DNA of 64,000 bases from Candidatus Obscuribacter sp. (GCA_021772095.1 JADYXR010000008.1:1-64000), one strand, 5' to 3'. Positions 50,450-59,453 are shown, counted from the first letter of the stretch. The notes: generated from the letters alone by a model not told the origin. Numbers and translations: made by a program.

Positions 50450-51532
50450 ATGATAAACCTGGTCGCGCTCCAGTTGTGGGGCTCGGTTGGTTGCTTCGCC
50501 GCCGGTTCGGCTCTGGCGGCCGACGCCGCTATGGCGGTTGGTGATGCTGGCAGCAGCGTTGGCGATTCTGTGTCCAGCGGCTATTTGTTGGCTCAAACGC
50601 CGCCCAGGTCCCCATTCTATTTAAATGCTGAGAAACGAGAACTTCAGGGAGACCTGGACGAAACTGGAAAAAATCCAAATCGATTGCAGCGCGGAACTGC
50701 CGTTCAAGACGTGCCGCCAGTAGCGCCAAAGCTTCAGTCGGGTGTGGAAGATCGTGGTGGAAACTTCAACTTGAAAGTTGAGGACTGGGCATTGCCCGCT
50801 AATGTTAATAAGAATGCGCCCCTTCAAAGTCAAACCGCTCTCCCCGGAACCGCTAACCGTGCACCTCTTCGAGGACAGGCATCGATTCAGCTGCTTTCCG
50901 ATTTCGATGTTGAGCTAATCGTCGATGAGTCCTTGTCTATGCGCCGACGAGATTGCCCCGGCGGGCTGTCGCGTTGGGAGTGGTGTGGAATGCAGTTGCG
51001 CGATTTGTCGAATCGGTTGGCGCCGTTGGTGCCGCGTGGTTTCACTCTGACGACGTTTAATGGATTGCATAAGGTTTATCCAAACGCTAAACCTAAAGAC
51101 GTCAATGACCTGTTCGATAACCCTTTCTTCATGCCGGGTACTCGGCTGTCTCGACCTCTGACCGACCGCTTACAGAGCTATTTCGACAACCGGCGACCAG
51201 GTTCGAAACCGCTCCTTATAGTAGTGATCACAGACGGCGTGCCTGCGCCGAAGACAGAACCGTATATGGTGGCACAAACGCTGGTTACCGCCAGCAAGAT
51301 CATGAAAGACCCGAAAGAAGTAACCGTCGTGTTCTTCCAGATTGGTGGGACCGACGGATTCCGCGGACGAGCGTTTCTGAGTGATATGGATAACAACCTG
51401 GTCAACAACGGAGCAAGGTTCGACTTCGTCAAAACGGTTTCGTTCGAGCAACTTCAACAAGGTGGGTTGACGACCGCGTTGATCAATACAATCAAAGACG
51501 CCCACAGGCGCACAAATTTATCGACCAAGTGA
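50450..51532 (+). CDS. Secreted von Willebrand factor A-domain protein
   Basis: 360 residues from ATG 50450, giving signal peptide MINLVALQLWGSVGCFAAGS (cleavage near ALA). TTG 50423 is less likely. After a Pro/Asn/Gln linker, the vWA domain begins about residue 152 with FDVELIVDESLSMRRRD, a DxSxS metal-ion site (MIDAS). It continues with PGTRLSRPLTDRLQSYFDNR, PLLIVVITDGVPAPKTE (the TDG strand) and EVTVVFFQIGGTDGFRGRAF. A magnesium-dependent protein-binding role outside the membrane is likely. The partner is unknown. Confidence 0.78.
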   Translation: MINLVALQLWGSVGCFAAGSALAADAAMAVGDAGSSVGDSVSSGYLLAQTPPRSPFYLNAEKRELQGDLDETGKNPNRLQRGTAVQDVPPVAPKLQSGVEDRGGNFNLKVEDWALPANVNKNAPLQSQTALPGTANRAPLRGQASIQLLSDFDVELIVDESLSMRRRDCPGGLSRWEWCGMQLRDLSNRLAPLVPRGFTLTTFNGLHKVYPNAKPKDVNDLFDNPFFMPGTRLSRPLTDRLQSYFDNRRPGSKPLLIVVITDGVPAPKTEPYMVAQTLVTASKIMKDPKEVTVVFFQIGGTDGFRGRAFLSDMDNNLVNNGARFDFVKTVSFEQLQQGGLTTALINTIKDAHRRTNLSTK

Positions 51533-51555
51533 CCCCCTGACATTTAATGTACACA

Positions 51556-51575
51556 ATTACACTGGTCTGTGTAAT
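51556..51575. promoter_or_regulatory. Probable ArsR/SmtB-type operator
   Basis: ATTACAC-TGGTCT-GTGTAAT is a perfect 7-bp inverted repeat with a 6-base spacer, overlapping TAATAAT that could be a -10 element. It is 35 bases upstream of the repressor start. The position is where SmtB/CadC-family proteins bind to repress their own operons. Confidence 0.6.
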
Positions 51576-51609
51576 AATGTAAGTGTTATCCCAAACTGGA
51601 GTATGCCGG

Positions 51610-52026
51610 TTGTCGACCGCCAACACCAACTCTGAAGCAAACGACGAGCATCAATCATGTTGCCCGCTGGAAGTGACTCTCCCTGGAGAGACGCCACTGA
51701 CGGACAAAGCCGCGTCGGAACTCGAGGATTTGTTCAAAATTCTCGCCAACGACACGCGATTGAAGCTTTTGCACAATCTGGCGCTCGCGCGAGAGATGTG
51801 CGTTTGCGATCTCGCCGACTCATTAGGAATGAAGCCGCAAGCTGTTTCAAATCAGCTCCAGCGCCTCTCTGACCGAGGAATCGTCGCGACAAGAAGAGTT
51901 GGCAACAACATCTATTACCGTGTTGTAGACACTTGCATAATCGACCTGTTGCACAAGGCTGTTTGTTTATTGCGTGACGCCGAGGACACCAGAGAGGGAG
52001 TTGTTAGTTTGGCTTCGCTGAAGTAG
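51610..52026 (+). CDS. ArsR/SmtB-family metal-sensing repressor (CadC-like alpha3N site)
   Basis: 138 residues from TTG 51610, which has GGAG eight bases upstream; a GTG at 51583 is the alternative. The winged helix has ANDTRLKLLHNLALAREMCV, DLADSLGMKPQAVSNQLQRL and GIVATRRVGNNIYYRVVD. The metal motif EMCVCDL (Cys64, Cys66) plus an N-terminal Cys17-Cys18 pair is the CadC-type alpha3N site that binds Cd, Pb or thiophilic metals and releases DNA. Asp107 and His115 in the last helix could form part of a second (alpha5) site. It is followed 22 bases later by the metallothionein gene. Confidence 0.85.
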   Translation: MSTANTNSEANDEHQSCCPLEVTLPGETPLTDKAASELEDLFKILANDTRLKLLHNLALAREMCVCDLADSLGMKPQAVSNQLQRLSDRGIVATRRVGNNIYYRVVDTCIIDLLHKAVCLLRDAEDTREGVVSLASLK

Positions 52027-52048
52027 CGAAGTATTTGGAGGATTACCC

Positions 52049-52210
52049 ATGAGCGCTAAACCATGTTGTGAAAAAGAAGGCTGTTGTACAGGCTCCGATT
52101 GCGTCAAGTGTGATGACAAAGAATGTGGAACCTGCACGGATTGTGCTTGCTGCTGCGAATGCTGCAATTGCAAGGAAACCGAGGGCGGTTGCGGTAAGTG
52201 CGCAGCCTAG
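52049..52210 (+). CDS. Metallothionein-like protein, 53 aa
   Basis: This gene is easily missed because it is short. GGAGG at 52037-52041 gives a good ribosome site seven bases before the ATG. The product has 17 Cys in 53 residues (Cys 6, 7, 12, 13, 18, 21, 26, 29, 32, 34, 35, 36, 38, 39, 41, 48, 51), arranged as CC, CxxC and CxC, no His and no aromatic residue, and many Lys, Asp and Glu. That composition is diagnostic of metallothionein; the spacing differs from cyanobacterial SmtA, which has nine Cys and three His. It should chelate Zn, Cd or Cu in the cytoplasm. The repressor is immediately upstream, and a strong terminator follows. Confidence 0.85.
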   Translation: MSAKPCCEKEGCCTGSDCVKCDDKECGTCTDCACCCECCNCKETEGGCGKCAA

Positions 52211-52257
52211 TCGTTCCAAAGCAGCTAATTTTTTGAGTTAAAACCCTAACAGGGCTA

Positions 52258-52299
52258 AAGCCTGGATTCCTGCGAAGTTATTGCAGAATCCAGGCTTTT
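52258..52299 (+). terminator. Intrinsic terminator of the metallothionein operon
   Basis: AAGCCTGGATTC (52258-52269) pairs with GAATCCAGGCTT (52286-52297); CTGC/GCAG can extend the stem inwards with one bulged base. TTTT ends the structure. The stem is symmetric and could work from either side, but only the plus-strand operon lies close upstream. Confidence 0.8.
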
Positions 52300-52390
52300 C
52301 AACGTTTAGAAAGTATTTTCTCTAAAAGCAGTCTATATCGTGTGTTGATGGGTAAATCTATAACGAACTCTGGTGTCCAAGGATTGTTCC

Positions 52391-53353
52391 ATGTCGTTAC
52401 CCCCCGACGAACTGCCCACAGGACTTTCGACCCGGGAATACCGTCGCCTGGGAATTAAGTACTTGCTCATGGGAAAAAATGACCACGCGACTGAAGCGTT
52501 TTCGCTCGGTGCTGAAGCGCCCGGCGCGGGAAGCAATGGCGCGGATGGTGGCGGCGATGCGAGCGGGCGCGATTATCAGCAGGGTGCAAGATTCGGAGCT
52601 AATCTCACCAATGCTGTTATGAAACTTTTGCAGCAACACGCCAATGGTGAAGAAGACGCTGCCGGAGCGAACTCGCAAGAATATCTCGACGACATTCGTG
52701 CGCAGCTAGGAGCGCTCGGTGTTCCCGAAGACAAAGTTGCAAAGTTCATTGAAGAACTAGTTGAGGTTGTCACCGTTGCCGGTTCAGAAGAACCGCCACC
52801 GCGGGTGGTGCCGACTGATTTGTCTCCACGCGAATTTTACGAATTGGGAGTTCACTACAAAGAACTCGGTTGGACAGAACAAGCGCGCGATGCTTTGATC
52901 TATGCAATCGAAGGTGATCCCGAAGGCGATTGGGGAACGAAATCAAAACGATTTTTGCAAGCTCGATTACCGCGTCATCCAGTTCCACTGATGGCCGAGC
53001 AACGAAATATATTCGGATACAACTTGATGATGGCAGGTGACATCCCTGGCGCCAAGGACGTTTTCGAAGCGTTGATCGCTGAGTATCCTGACTTCGAATG
53101 GCCGTATGGAAATCTCGGATTTTTATATTTAGGTGAAGGAAACATTGTCAAATCTAAAAAGGTTTTGGAAAAAGCACTTTCGCTAAACCCCAACTATCTA
53201 AACGGTTGGCTTCACCTCGCGAGAGTACGTGCGCTGTCTGAAGAATTCTCTGGTGCTTATGAGTGCCTGGAGAAAGCGGCCGTAATTCTCCCTGATAATG
53301 CCGATGCCGAAAAGCTCGGAGAGTTTATCAAAGAGCTTGAGTGCGACAAGTAG
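52391..53353 (+). CDS. Cytoplasmic TPR-repeat protein
   Basis: 320 residues from ATG 52391 (GTG 52373 possible), with AAGGA upstream. There is no signal peptide. It opens LSTREYRRLGIKYLLMGKND, and the same LSPREFYELGVHYKELGWTE unit recurs at about residue 145, so the protein has an internal duplication. TPR units continue as YNLMMAGDIPGAKDVFEALI, YGNLGFLYLGEGNIVKSKKV and LHLARVRALSEEFSGAYECL. An Ala/Gly/Asp-rich segment separates the first unit. It is probably a scaffold. It converges with eutA. Confidence 0.7.
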   Translation: MSLPPDELPTGLSTREYRRLGIKYLLMGKNDHATEAFSLGAEAPGAGSNGADGGGDASGRDYQQGARFGANLTNAVMKLLQQHANGEEDAAGANSQEYLDDIRAQLGALGVPEDKVAKFIEELVEVVTVAGSEEPPPRVVPTDLSPREFYELGVHYKELGWTEQARDALIYAIEGDPEGDWGTKSKRFLQARLPRHPVPLMAEQRNIFGYNLMMAGDIPGAKDVFEALIAEYPDFEWPYGNLGFLYLGEGNIVKSKKVLEKALSLNPNYLNGWLHLARVRALSEEFSGAYECLEKAAVILPDNADAEKLGEFIKELECDK

Positions 53354-53359
53354 ATCAAA

Positions 53360-55021
53360 TCACTCGTTTGAAAACACGAGGCTCTTTATAGTTACAGGAA
53401 TCGAAGAACCATTGCTGAGTGGTTTGCCGATGTCGATGTAATCACCATTACTCAAATCGATGCCGTCAAGAACGATTACTTCTTTGTGTCCTAGCTCACC
53501 CTGCATCAGCTGTCCAAGCGCCATTGCGGAGTCGGTGTTGATGACGATTATGTACGGCAAACGCAGATTGTTTGTTTTGCACGCGTGCGACAATGTCATT
53601 GCCCATTTCTTGAGCGCTTCGAACCGCGGATTCTCGTTCAAGTGTAAAACGATAGCGAATGATTTCGCTGACACGTTTTGGCAATGAACTGTGATTGCTT
53701 TATACAAAAGCGGTGATATGGTTTCGCTGTCCGGATTGATTTGGTCCGCAAGATTTTGAAACGGACGTATCAGTGGAACGCCCTTGAGCGGTAGCTTGGC
53801 GACGCCGGCGCTGATGGTGTTGCCGGAGAGTTGAACTGAATAACTACCAGCACCAAGTACTGTTGCGCGGATTGGATTGTTTGCAATCGTATGCGGTAAG
53901 TGGTGCTCGGCAATTGAATGTTTTAACCCGTCGGCAAGATAGCATCCGAAATCTTCGAATCTAAAGTAATCGTCGGTCATACTCTTCTCGGTCAGCAAAC
54001 TCTCGTTCATTAGTTCAGCAACTCCGCCGCTGAGCCAGTATTCATCGATTGAAAACGGCTTGGTAAGAGTATCGCCCAGTAACAGGTTTTGTGGAAGCAA
54101 TGAAACCGGTGATGCTGAAACTTCGGCGTCGCGAAGATAAGAGCGATTTGCAGCGTGATTTTCTGTGGCAACAAAATTGATTAAAAAAGTTGCTATATCG
54201 TTTGCTAATAGTTTGAGCGTGTTCGTGGGTACGACTTGCCTGATATCATATGTGGTGCCAGCCGCAGTGCTCGCGCTGTTGCCGGTGTATGCACTAAAAT
54301 CGGTTCCAGCGCCAACGCCCGTTTCAATCCCATTTCCGGTGGCAGTACCGGTTCCGGTAACAATCACAGGTCCAGTGCTGGTGGCAGCGGCAAAACAATC
54401 GATTAAGGTCTTGCCGGCAGCCGACACGCGTGTGAGCTCTCCCTGTTTTGTAAACTGCAGACATCGCGCACCGATTCGCAAGCAAGCCGTTTCAACCAGA
54501 GCGCCATTGCGAAACACTGCTATATTCGTGGTACCGCCGCCGATGTCGATGTTGCAAATTGTTTTGCCGGTGTCCTTCGAGTATTGAAACGCTCCGGAAC
54601 CACGCCCGGCTAAAATACTTTCGAGTTGCGGACCGGCGCTCGCTGCGACAAAGTCACCGGCTAGCGATGAGATTTCATCGAGCACCGCTTCCGCGTTGCG
54701 AAGACGTGCAGTTTCACCTGTGATGATGACCGCACCGCAATTGATATCGTCAGGCGTAAAACCGGCGCGTGAGTATTCAGAACGCATAATCGCTGATACC
54801 GCGGCACCATCTATAGAACCATCGTCGTTCAACGGTGTAAAGAAAATTGGACTCTGATAGAGAACTGAACGCTCGCCTATGACAAGGCGCGGAATCTGAG
54901 TAGCACTCGCTTCGTTGACCAGGCTCAGTCGGCTGAAAACAAGATGGCAAGACGTGGTGCCGATATCAATTCCAACACTGGTCAGACTATTTTTCGAAGT
55001 CGGAGTTTTGCTCGACGTCAT
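53360..55021 (-). CDS. eutA: Ethanolamine ammonia-lyase reactivating factor EutA, with Thr/Gly-rich insertion
   Basis: 553 residues. The actin/Hsp70-like ATPase fold is evident: SVGIDIGTTSCHLVFSRL at the start, ICNIDIGGGTTNIAVFRNG (157-173) and EYWLSGGVAELMN. EutA removes damaged cobalamin from the lyase and lets adenosylcobalamin reload, using ATP. Compared with the usual length of about 470 residues, this protein carries a low-complexity Thr/Gly/Ala/Val stretch at about 212-258 (VTGTGTATGNGIETGVG). Its ATG shares one base with the eutC stop (TAATG), so the pair is coupled. Confidence 0.88.
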   Translation of the reverse strand: MTSSKTPTSKNSLTSVGIDIGTTSCHLVFSRLSLVNEASATQIPRLVIGERSVLYQSPIFFTPLNDDGSIDGAAVSAIMRSEYSRAGFTPDDINCGAVIITGETARLRNAEAVLDEISSLAGDFVAASAGPQLESILAGRGSGAFQYSKDTGKTICNIDIGGGTTNIAVFRNGALVETACLRIGARCLQFTKQGELTRVSAAGKTLIDCFAAATSTGPVIVTGTGTATGNGIETGVGAGTDFSAYTGNSASTAAGTTYDIRQVVPTNTLKLLANDIATFLINFVATENHAANRSYLRDAEVSASPVSLLPQNLLLGDTLTKPFSIDEYWLSGGVAELMNESLLTEKSMTDDYFRFEDFGCYLADGLKHSIAEHHLPHTIANNPIRATVLGAGSYSVQLSGNTISAGVAKLPLKGVPLIRPFQNLADQINPDSETISPLLYKAITVHCQNVSAKSFAIVLHLNENPRFEALKKWAMTLSHACKTNNLRLPYIIVINTDSAMALGQLMQGELGHKEVIVLDGIDLSNGDYIDIGKPLSNGSSIPVTIKSLVFSNE

Positions 55022-55761
55022 TAGAGAGTCTTTTGCAATTCGACGCCGGAAACTTTTCTATCGAGAATTGTCTTCGCTAAATGAACAATGTACGCGCCCG
55101 CTTCGACCGGAGGAGTGCCGCGATCGTGGATGTTAGAAACGACGGTTCGGTCCGAACTGATTGTGTTTGGACCAGGGTTGTAGGTGAGATAAGCGCTCAT
55201 TCCGACGCCCGATGAGAGCCCTGGGCGTTCGCCGATCAGGTTGATTGCCAGCTTGGCTTCCAGTGCGTGGCTAATTTGATCTGCGATGGCAACTCTGCCG
55301 AAGTGCACGACAACCGGTTTTCCTGACGTAATTCCCTGTATCTTCAAACCTTCTTCGAGCATCGGCAACAGTTCACGCAAGTTCGATTCGATCGCCAACG
55401 CGGAAAGCCCATCGCAAATGACTATTTGTACATCCTGTTGAGACGGGCACTGCTCGCGGATTTTGGCAAGCTGTTCGTCGGTAGTCTTCTTGCCCTTCGG
55501 TGGATTGAGAACGAAGTCCGCTCGGTCCCTGTCCATGGATTGCACGACTGGAAGTTGCTTTGCGTGGGCATAGCCTCTGATAAACTCTTCACTCAATTCG
55601 CTGTGGACAGCATCGCGCGCGGCCGCATGGTCGTGCCGAAAGCGTATCCATGCCGATGACGGCGGTCTAGTACCCGCTCGCCCGACTGCGATTCTCGCCG
55701 GCGTGGCATTGCTCATGGACGCCAGCTCTAGCGTTTCTTTTTCAGTGCGAATTCGTTCCAT
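55021..55761 (-). CDS. eutC: Ethanolamine ammonia-lyase small subunit
   Basis: 246 residues. ARIAVGRAGTRPPSSAWIRF near the N-terminus, then VQIVICDGLSALAIESNLRE, VVVHFGRVAIADQISHAL, LIGERPGLSSGVGMSAYLTY and DRTVVSNIHDRGTPPVEAGA are typical EutC segments, which bind adenosylcobalamin together with EutB. The complex splits ethanolamine to acetaldehyde and ammonia. The gene lacks the extended N-terminal region of E. coli EutC. It is divergent from eutB, leaving 75 bases that must hold both promoters; eutA follows. Confidence 0.9.
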   Translation of the reverse strand: MERIRTEKETLELASMSNATPARIAVGRAGTRPPSSAWIRFRHDHAAARDAVHSELSEEFIRGYAHAKQLPVVQSMDRDRADFVLNPPKGKKTTDEQLAKIREQCPSQQDVQIVICDGLSALAIESNLRELLPMLEEGLKIQGITSGKPVVVHFGRVAIADQISHALEAKLAINLIGERPGLSSGVGMSAYLTYNPGPNTISSDRTVVSNIHDRGTPPVEAGAYIVHLAKTILDRKVSGVELQKTL

Positions 55762-55836
55762 CTCTATCGATTCATTATTTAGTTTGCATAGGTTACACTA
55801 TAGTGCCTGTTCGCACCAGCATTTTTCGAGAAACAT
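55762..55836. promoter_or_regulatory. Divergent eutC/eutB promoter region
   Basis: Only 75 bases separate the two start codons, so promoters and any ethanolamine- or B12-responsive control must lie here or inside the coding ends. AT-rich sequence (ATTATTTAGTTTGCATAGG) occurs at about 55769-55787. I saw no B12 riboswitch, which would not fit in this space. Confidence 0.35.
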
Positions 55837-57228
55837 ATGTCGTACACAAAAACTGTCGGCGGCCAGAAATTTGAATTTCGTGATGTGAAACAAATTCTCG
55901 CGTGCGCCAACGAAGAGAAATCCGGCGACGCGCTTGCAGGCGTTTGTGCATCTTCCGAACGAGAGCGCGCGGCCGCGAAAGACTTGCTCGCTGAAGTCAC
56001 GATGTCCACGTTGCGCGAGCAACCTGTGATTCCGTACGATGACGATGCTGTGACCAGATTCATTGATGATCATCTGGACAAAACACAATATGAGCAAATC
56101 AAAGCCTGGACTGCAGGCGAACTTCGCGACTTTATCCTGGCTGATGAGCCTGATGGCGCCCGTGTCTCCTTGATCCGTAATGGTTTAACTGGTGAAATGG
56201 CTTCTGCAGTTTGCAAGCTCATGTCGAATTTAGATTTAGTGGTTGCGTCGAAAAAACTGAGAGTGAAAGGTTTCGCCAACACGACGCTAGGAATCGAAGG
56301 CGTACTTGGCGCGCGGCTCCAGCCCAATCATCCGGCTGACGCGGTAGAAGGAATTCTCGCGTCACTTTACGAAGGACTTTCGTTTGGTGTGGGCGATGCT
56401 GTCATTGGAATTAATCCAGCTTATGACACTCCTGATATCGTCGCTAGATTACTGGAAGCCACTCACAAGGTAATCGACTCACTCGATCTGCCAACGCAGA
56501 ACTGCATCCTGAGCCATGTTACGACGCAAATGAAAGCAATCGAGATGGGCGCGCCTGCCGGATTGATTTTTCAAAGCATCGCTGGATCCGAGAAAGGTAA
56601 TACCGCATTTGGTATCGATATCGAAACGCTGTTGGCAGCAAAGAAACTCGGTGAGAAGCATTGTAATAACAAAGGCAAAATGGTGATGTATTTCGAAACC
56701 GGTCAAGGTTCCGAACTATCTTCTCGATCGCATAACGATGCCGACCAATTGACGCTCGAAGCGCGCTGCTATGCGATGGCTCGACATTTCAATCCCTTCC
56801 TTGTCAATGACGTTGTTGGTTTCATCGGTCCCGAATATCTCGCCGATGGCAGACAGATGATCAGGGCGGGACTTGAAGATCACTTCATGGGTAAGCTACT
56901 CGGAGTGCCAATGGGAATTGACGCTTGCTATACCAATCACATGAATGCCGATCAGAATGACCTGGAAAATCTTGCCATCTTGCTCACCGCCGGTGGTGTC
57001 AATTATTTTATGGGCGTTCCGATGGGAGATGATGTGATGTTGTCGTACCAAACGACTAGCTATCACGACATTGCCTCATTGCGAGAGTTATTGAATTTGC
57101 GCCCGGCGCCGGAGTTCGAACTGTGGCTGGAAGACGTCGGTTTGATGCGTAATGGCCGACTGACAGAACGCGCTGGTGACGCGCTTCTCATCAAGTCAAT
57201 GGCCCATCAATCTAAGGCAAAGCGATAA
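55837..57228 (+). CDS. eutB: Ethanolamine ammonia-lyase large subunit
   Basis: 463 residues, the usual EutB length. The TIM-barrel hallmarks are present: LIRNGLTGEMASAVCKLMSN, RLQPNHPADAVEGILASLYE, GLSFGVGDAVIGINPAYDTP, LIFQSIAGSEKGNTAFGI, YFETGQGSELSSRSHNDADQ and YTNHMNADQNDLENLAILL. These carry the ethanolamine-binding and radical-site residues known from the enzyme. It acts with EutC and adenosylcobalamin. It runs opposite to eutC/eutA, whereas most operons read eutA-B-C in one direction. No shell, EutD/E/G or transporter gene is within the window. Confidence 0.94.
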   Translation: MSYTKTVGGQKFEFRDVKQILACANEEKSGDALAGVCASSERERAAAKDLLAEVTMSTLREQPVIPYDDDAVTRFIDDHLDKTQYEQIKAWTAGELRDFILADEPDGARVSLIRNGLTGEMASAVCKLMSNLDLVVASKKLRVKGFANTTLGIEGVLGARLQPNHPADAVEGILASLYEGLSFGVGDAVIGINPAYDTPDIVARLLEATHKVIDSLDLPTQNCILSHVTTQMKAIEMGAPAGLIFQSIAGSEKGNTAFGIDIETLLAAKKLGEKHCNNKGKMVMYFETGQGSELSSRSHNDADQLTLEARCYAMARHFNPFLVNDVVGFIGPEYLADGRQMIRAGLEDHFMGKLLGVPMGIDACYTNHMNADQNDLENLAILLTAGGVNYFMGVPMGDDVMLSYQTTSYHDIASLRELLNLRPAPEFELWLEDVGLMRNGRLTERAGDALLIKSMAHQSKAKR

Positions 57229-57287
57229 AGTTTCAAGCAGTGCGCAGAACGCACCAACGAAGAACTGCACCAAACCCGGAAGTCAAA

Positions 57288-59453
57288 CTACAACATCGGT
57301 TCATCTTGCAATAGATCGTTGATAATATGGTTCGCTTCGTTTTGTCCGGTGGACTTCACTTCTGTGTAGTTTTTGTGAGCCTTCTTAAGCGCTTCCAAAC
57401 CTTTTGGTGTGATTTCGCAATGACTGAGATCGACAGACTGAATCGATCGGACTTTTGCCAACATCTCCGGCGTTTTATCCGTGATCGCATTGAGCATGAG
57501 TTCCAATATCGCCAGTCTCGGCAGTTGTGCGACTGGTAGTATATCCGCGTCTGTGAGGGCGTTTGCACTCAGATGTAAGACCTGCACTTTCTGAAACTTG
57601 CCGGGGAGCTGTTTCAGTCCTTCCCCTGTAATTCCAGTGTTGTTGAGATTGACGCTTTCCAAATTCGGCCACTGTTTAGCAATCGTAATCAGGCACTGAT
57701 CGTTAAACGCTTTGTTGCTGTCCGTATTGAACAACTTCAAATCCAGGTCGCTCAAATTCTTTATGGCGCTCAAACCGAACGGTGTGACTCCGATGTAAAG
57801 GCTCTTGAGACGAGGCATTTCATTGATGAATTTCAAACCTTCGGAAGTACCCTGGGTTGCAGAAATATCTAGCCAATCAATAGTTGCTATCTTTCCTAGC
57901 TTTTCGTAGCCGACGTCGGTGATGTTGGTCTCCTGTAAATTGACGTGCTTCAAACGCATCGTCGCTAGAGAGTCAATACATTTGTCTGTAACTTTGGTTC
58001 CTCGAAGAACGATTTCTTCGATCGGGCGGTTCTCCAAATACTTGATGCCGTTGTCGCCAATTCCACTTCCCATCAGCCCCAAGACTCTCAATGTTGGTAT
58101 CTTGGCAATCTGTTTCAGGTCGTCATCTTTCAAAAAGCAATTAGTAAGCCGCAGGTCTCGCAGCGGAATACGCGAAATTGCTTCCCAGCCGCGGCTGGTG
58201 ATTTTGTTTTGCACTTCGGTCGAATCGGCTACACCAAGCACGATGCCACGACATTGGTGTTGATCTTTATTGGCGGCGATCCATTCGAGATCCTGGTCAT
58301 AAACTAAACCGGGGGCACTCCAAATGCCGTTGGTTACAGAGAATACCTTGTCTGTGATTGGGTTGCTTCCGGGGCGTTCGCTTCGTATAGGCTTTTGGAC
58401 TTCGACTACTGCAGCTTTTTGGTCGGAACTTTCGTCACGAAATTTTAACAAAAACAATGATGTCACAGCCACTATCAGCATTACGACAAGAAGTATTACT
58501 TTAGCGAATCTTCGCATTTTTTTCGGATCAAAAATGTTTTGTTTCTCAGGCGTCGGTATGGACTGCTGTTGCAGTTTGATGTGCATTTTATCCAGAGCCA
58601 AGTACATCGCGTCCTGAAATTCCTTCATCGAACTGTAGCGTTCATCAGGATCTCGTGCGAGTGCCTTTGCCACGACTTCCTCTACTTCAGGTGGAATTTC
58701 CTGGCAGCCTTCGATATCCGATATCAACGGCGCCTCGTCATTCTGTTTCTCTTGCATTATTTCGAGCAGAGTGTCTCCCTCGAATGGATGATAGTTTGTC
58801 AGCAAACGAAACATCATGGAGCCAGCCGCGTAGACGTCTGTTCGCCGATCGACATTCTCTCCCGAGAATTGTTCGGGACTCATGTAATACGGTGTACCTA
58901 AAATGGCGCCGGTTTGAGTGATACTACCTGTGGAGTCATCTAGTTTTGCGATTCCAAAGTCGAGAACTTTAATGCTGGCAGTGTCGAGATCATCGCCGCA
59001 AACCATTACGTTGCTCGGCTTCAAATCACGGTGAATGATGCCGGCGCGATGAGCGTGTTCCATGCCGTCGCAAATTTGCACCATGACGTTGAAGGCAGCC
59101 GGAATCGACAAAGCACCCGAGCGTTCCAATTCTGCCGACAGGCTGCGCCCGTTGACATTCTCCATGATAATGTAGGGCTCTCCCTTTTCCGAAATGCCAA
59201 AATCGAGCAGCGTCACGAGATTATGATGTTTCAGTTTTGAGGCTAGCTTCGCCTCCTGCTGGAAGCGAACCGCCATCTCAGGCGCGATCTGTCGGAGCTT
59301 CAGTAACTTTATGGCGACGTCGATGTCCAGGTTGCTGTCGTGCGCACGATAAACATCTCCCATCGCGCCCGAGCCCAAGCGACGAATGTCGGTATACCGA
59401 CGAAGTAATTCGTCGGGGATGGCGCTTTGTTCGTGTTTCGTCTCCATGTGCAA
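57288..59453 (-). CDS. Membrane Ser/Thr protein kinase with extracytoplasmic LRR tail
   Basis: 721 residues. The kinase domain (20-295) has GSGAMGDVY, Lys49 (VAIK), HRDLKPSN (Asp143, Lys145), VLDFGIAKL (Asp165) and YYMSPEQF; all catalytic residues are present. One membrane helix lies at about 318-337 (VILLVVMLIVAVTSLFLL). The C-terminal 350 residues hold about ten LRR units of the form L..L.L..T.ITD.G...L, for instance HVNLQETNITDVGYEKLGK and VNLNNTGITGEGLKQLPG, ending in VDLSHCEITPKGLEALKK. Layout equals that of the gene at 35987 and the joined product at 61151. ATG 59453 or 59447 starts it. Confidence 0.88.
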   Translation of the reverse strand: MHMETKHEQSAIPDELLRRYTDIRRLGSGAMGDVYRAHDSNLDIDVAIKLLKLRQIAPEMAVRFQQEAKLASKLKHHNLVTLLDFGISEKGEPYIIMENVNGRSLSAELERSGALSIPAAFNVMVQICDGMEHAHRAGIIHRDLKPSNVMVCGDDLDTASIKVLDFGIAKLDDSTGSITQTGAILGTPYYMSPEQFSGENVDRRTDVYAAGSMMFRLLTNYHPFEGDTLLEIMQEKQNDEAPLISDIEGCQEIPPEVEEVVAKALARDPDERYSSMKEFQDAMYLALDKMHIKLQQQSIPTPEKQNIFDPKKMRRFAKVILLVVMLIVAVTSLFLLKFRDESSDQKAAVVEVQKPIRSERPGSNPITDKVFSVTNGIWSAPGLVYDQDLEWIAANKDQHQCRGIVLGVADSTEVQNKITSRGWEAISRIPLRDLRLTNCFLKDDDLKQIAKIPTLRVLGLMGSGIGDNGIKYLENRPIEEIVLRGTKVTDKCIDSLATMRLKHVNLQETNITDVGYEKLGKIATIDWLDISATQGTSEGLKFINEMPRLKSLYIGVTPFGLSAIKNLSDLDLKLFNTDSNKAFNDQCLITIAKQWPNLESVNLNNTGITGEGLKQLPGKFQKVQVLHLSANALTDADILPVAQLPRLAILELMLNAITDKTPEMLAKVRSIQSVDLSHCEITPKGLEALKKAHKNYTEVKSTGQNEANHIINDLLQDEPML

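Noticed and set aside
57229..57287. GTGCG/CGCAC hairpin between eutB and the LRR kinase gene
   Set aside because: Five-base stem with no T-run on either side; not a credible terminator.
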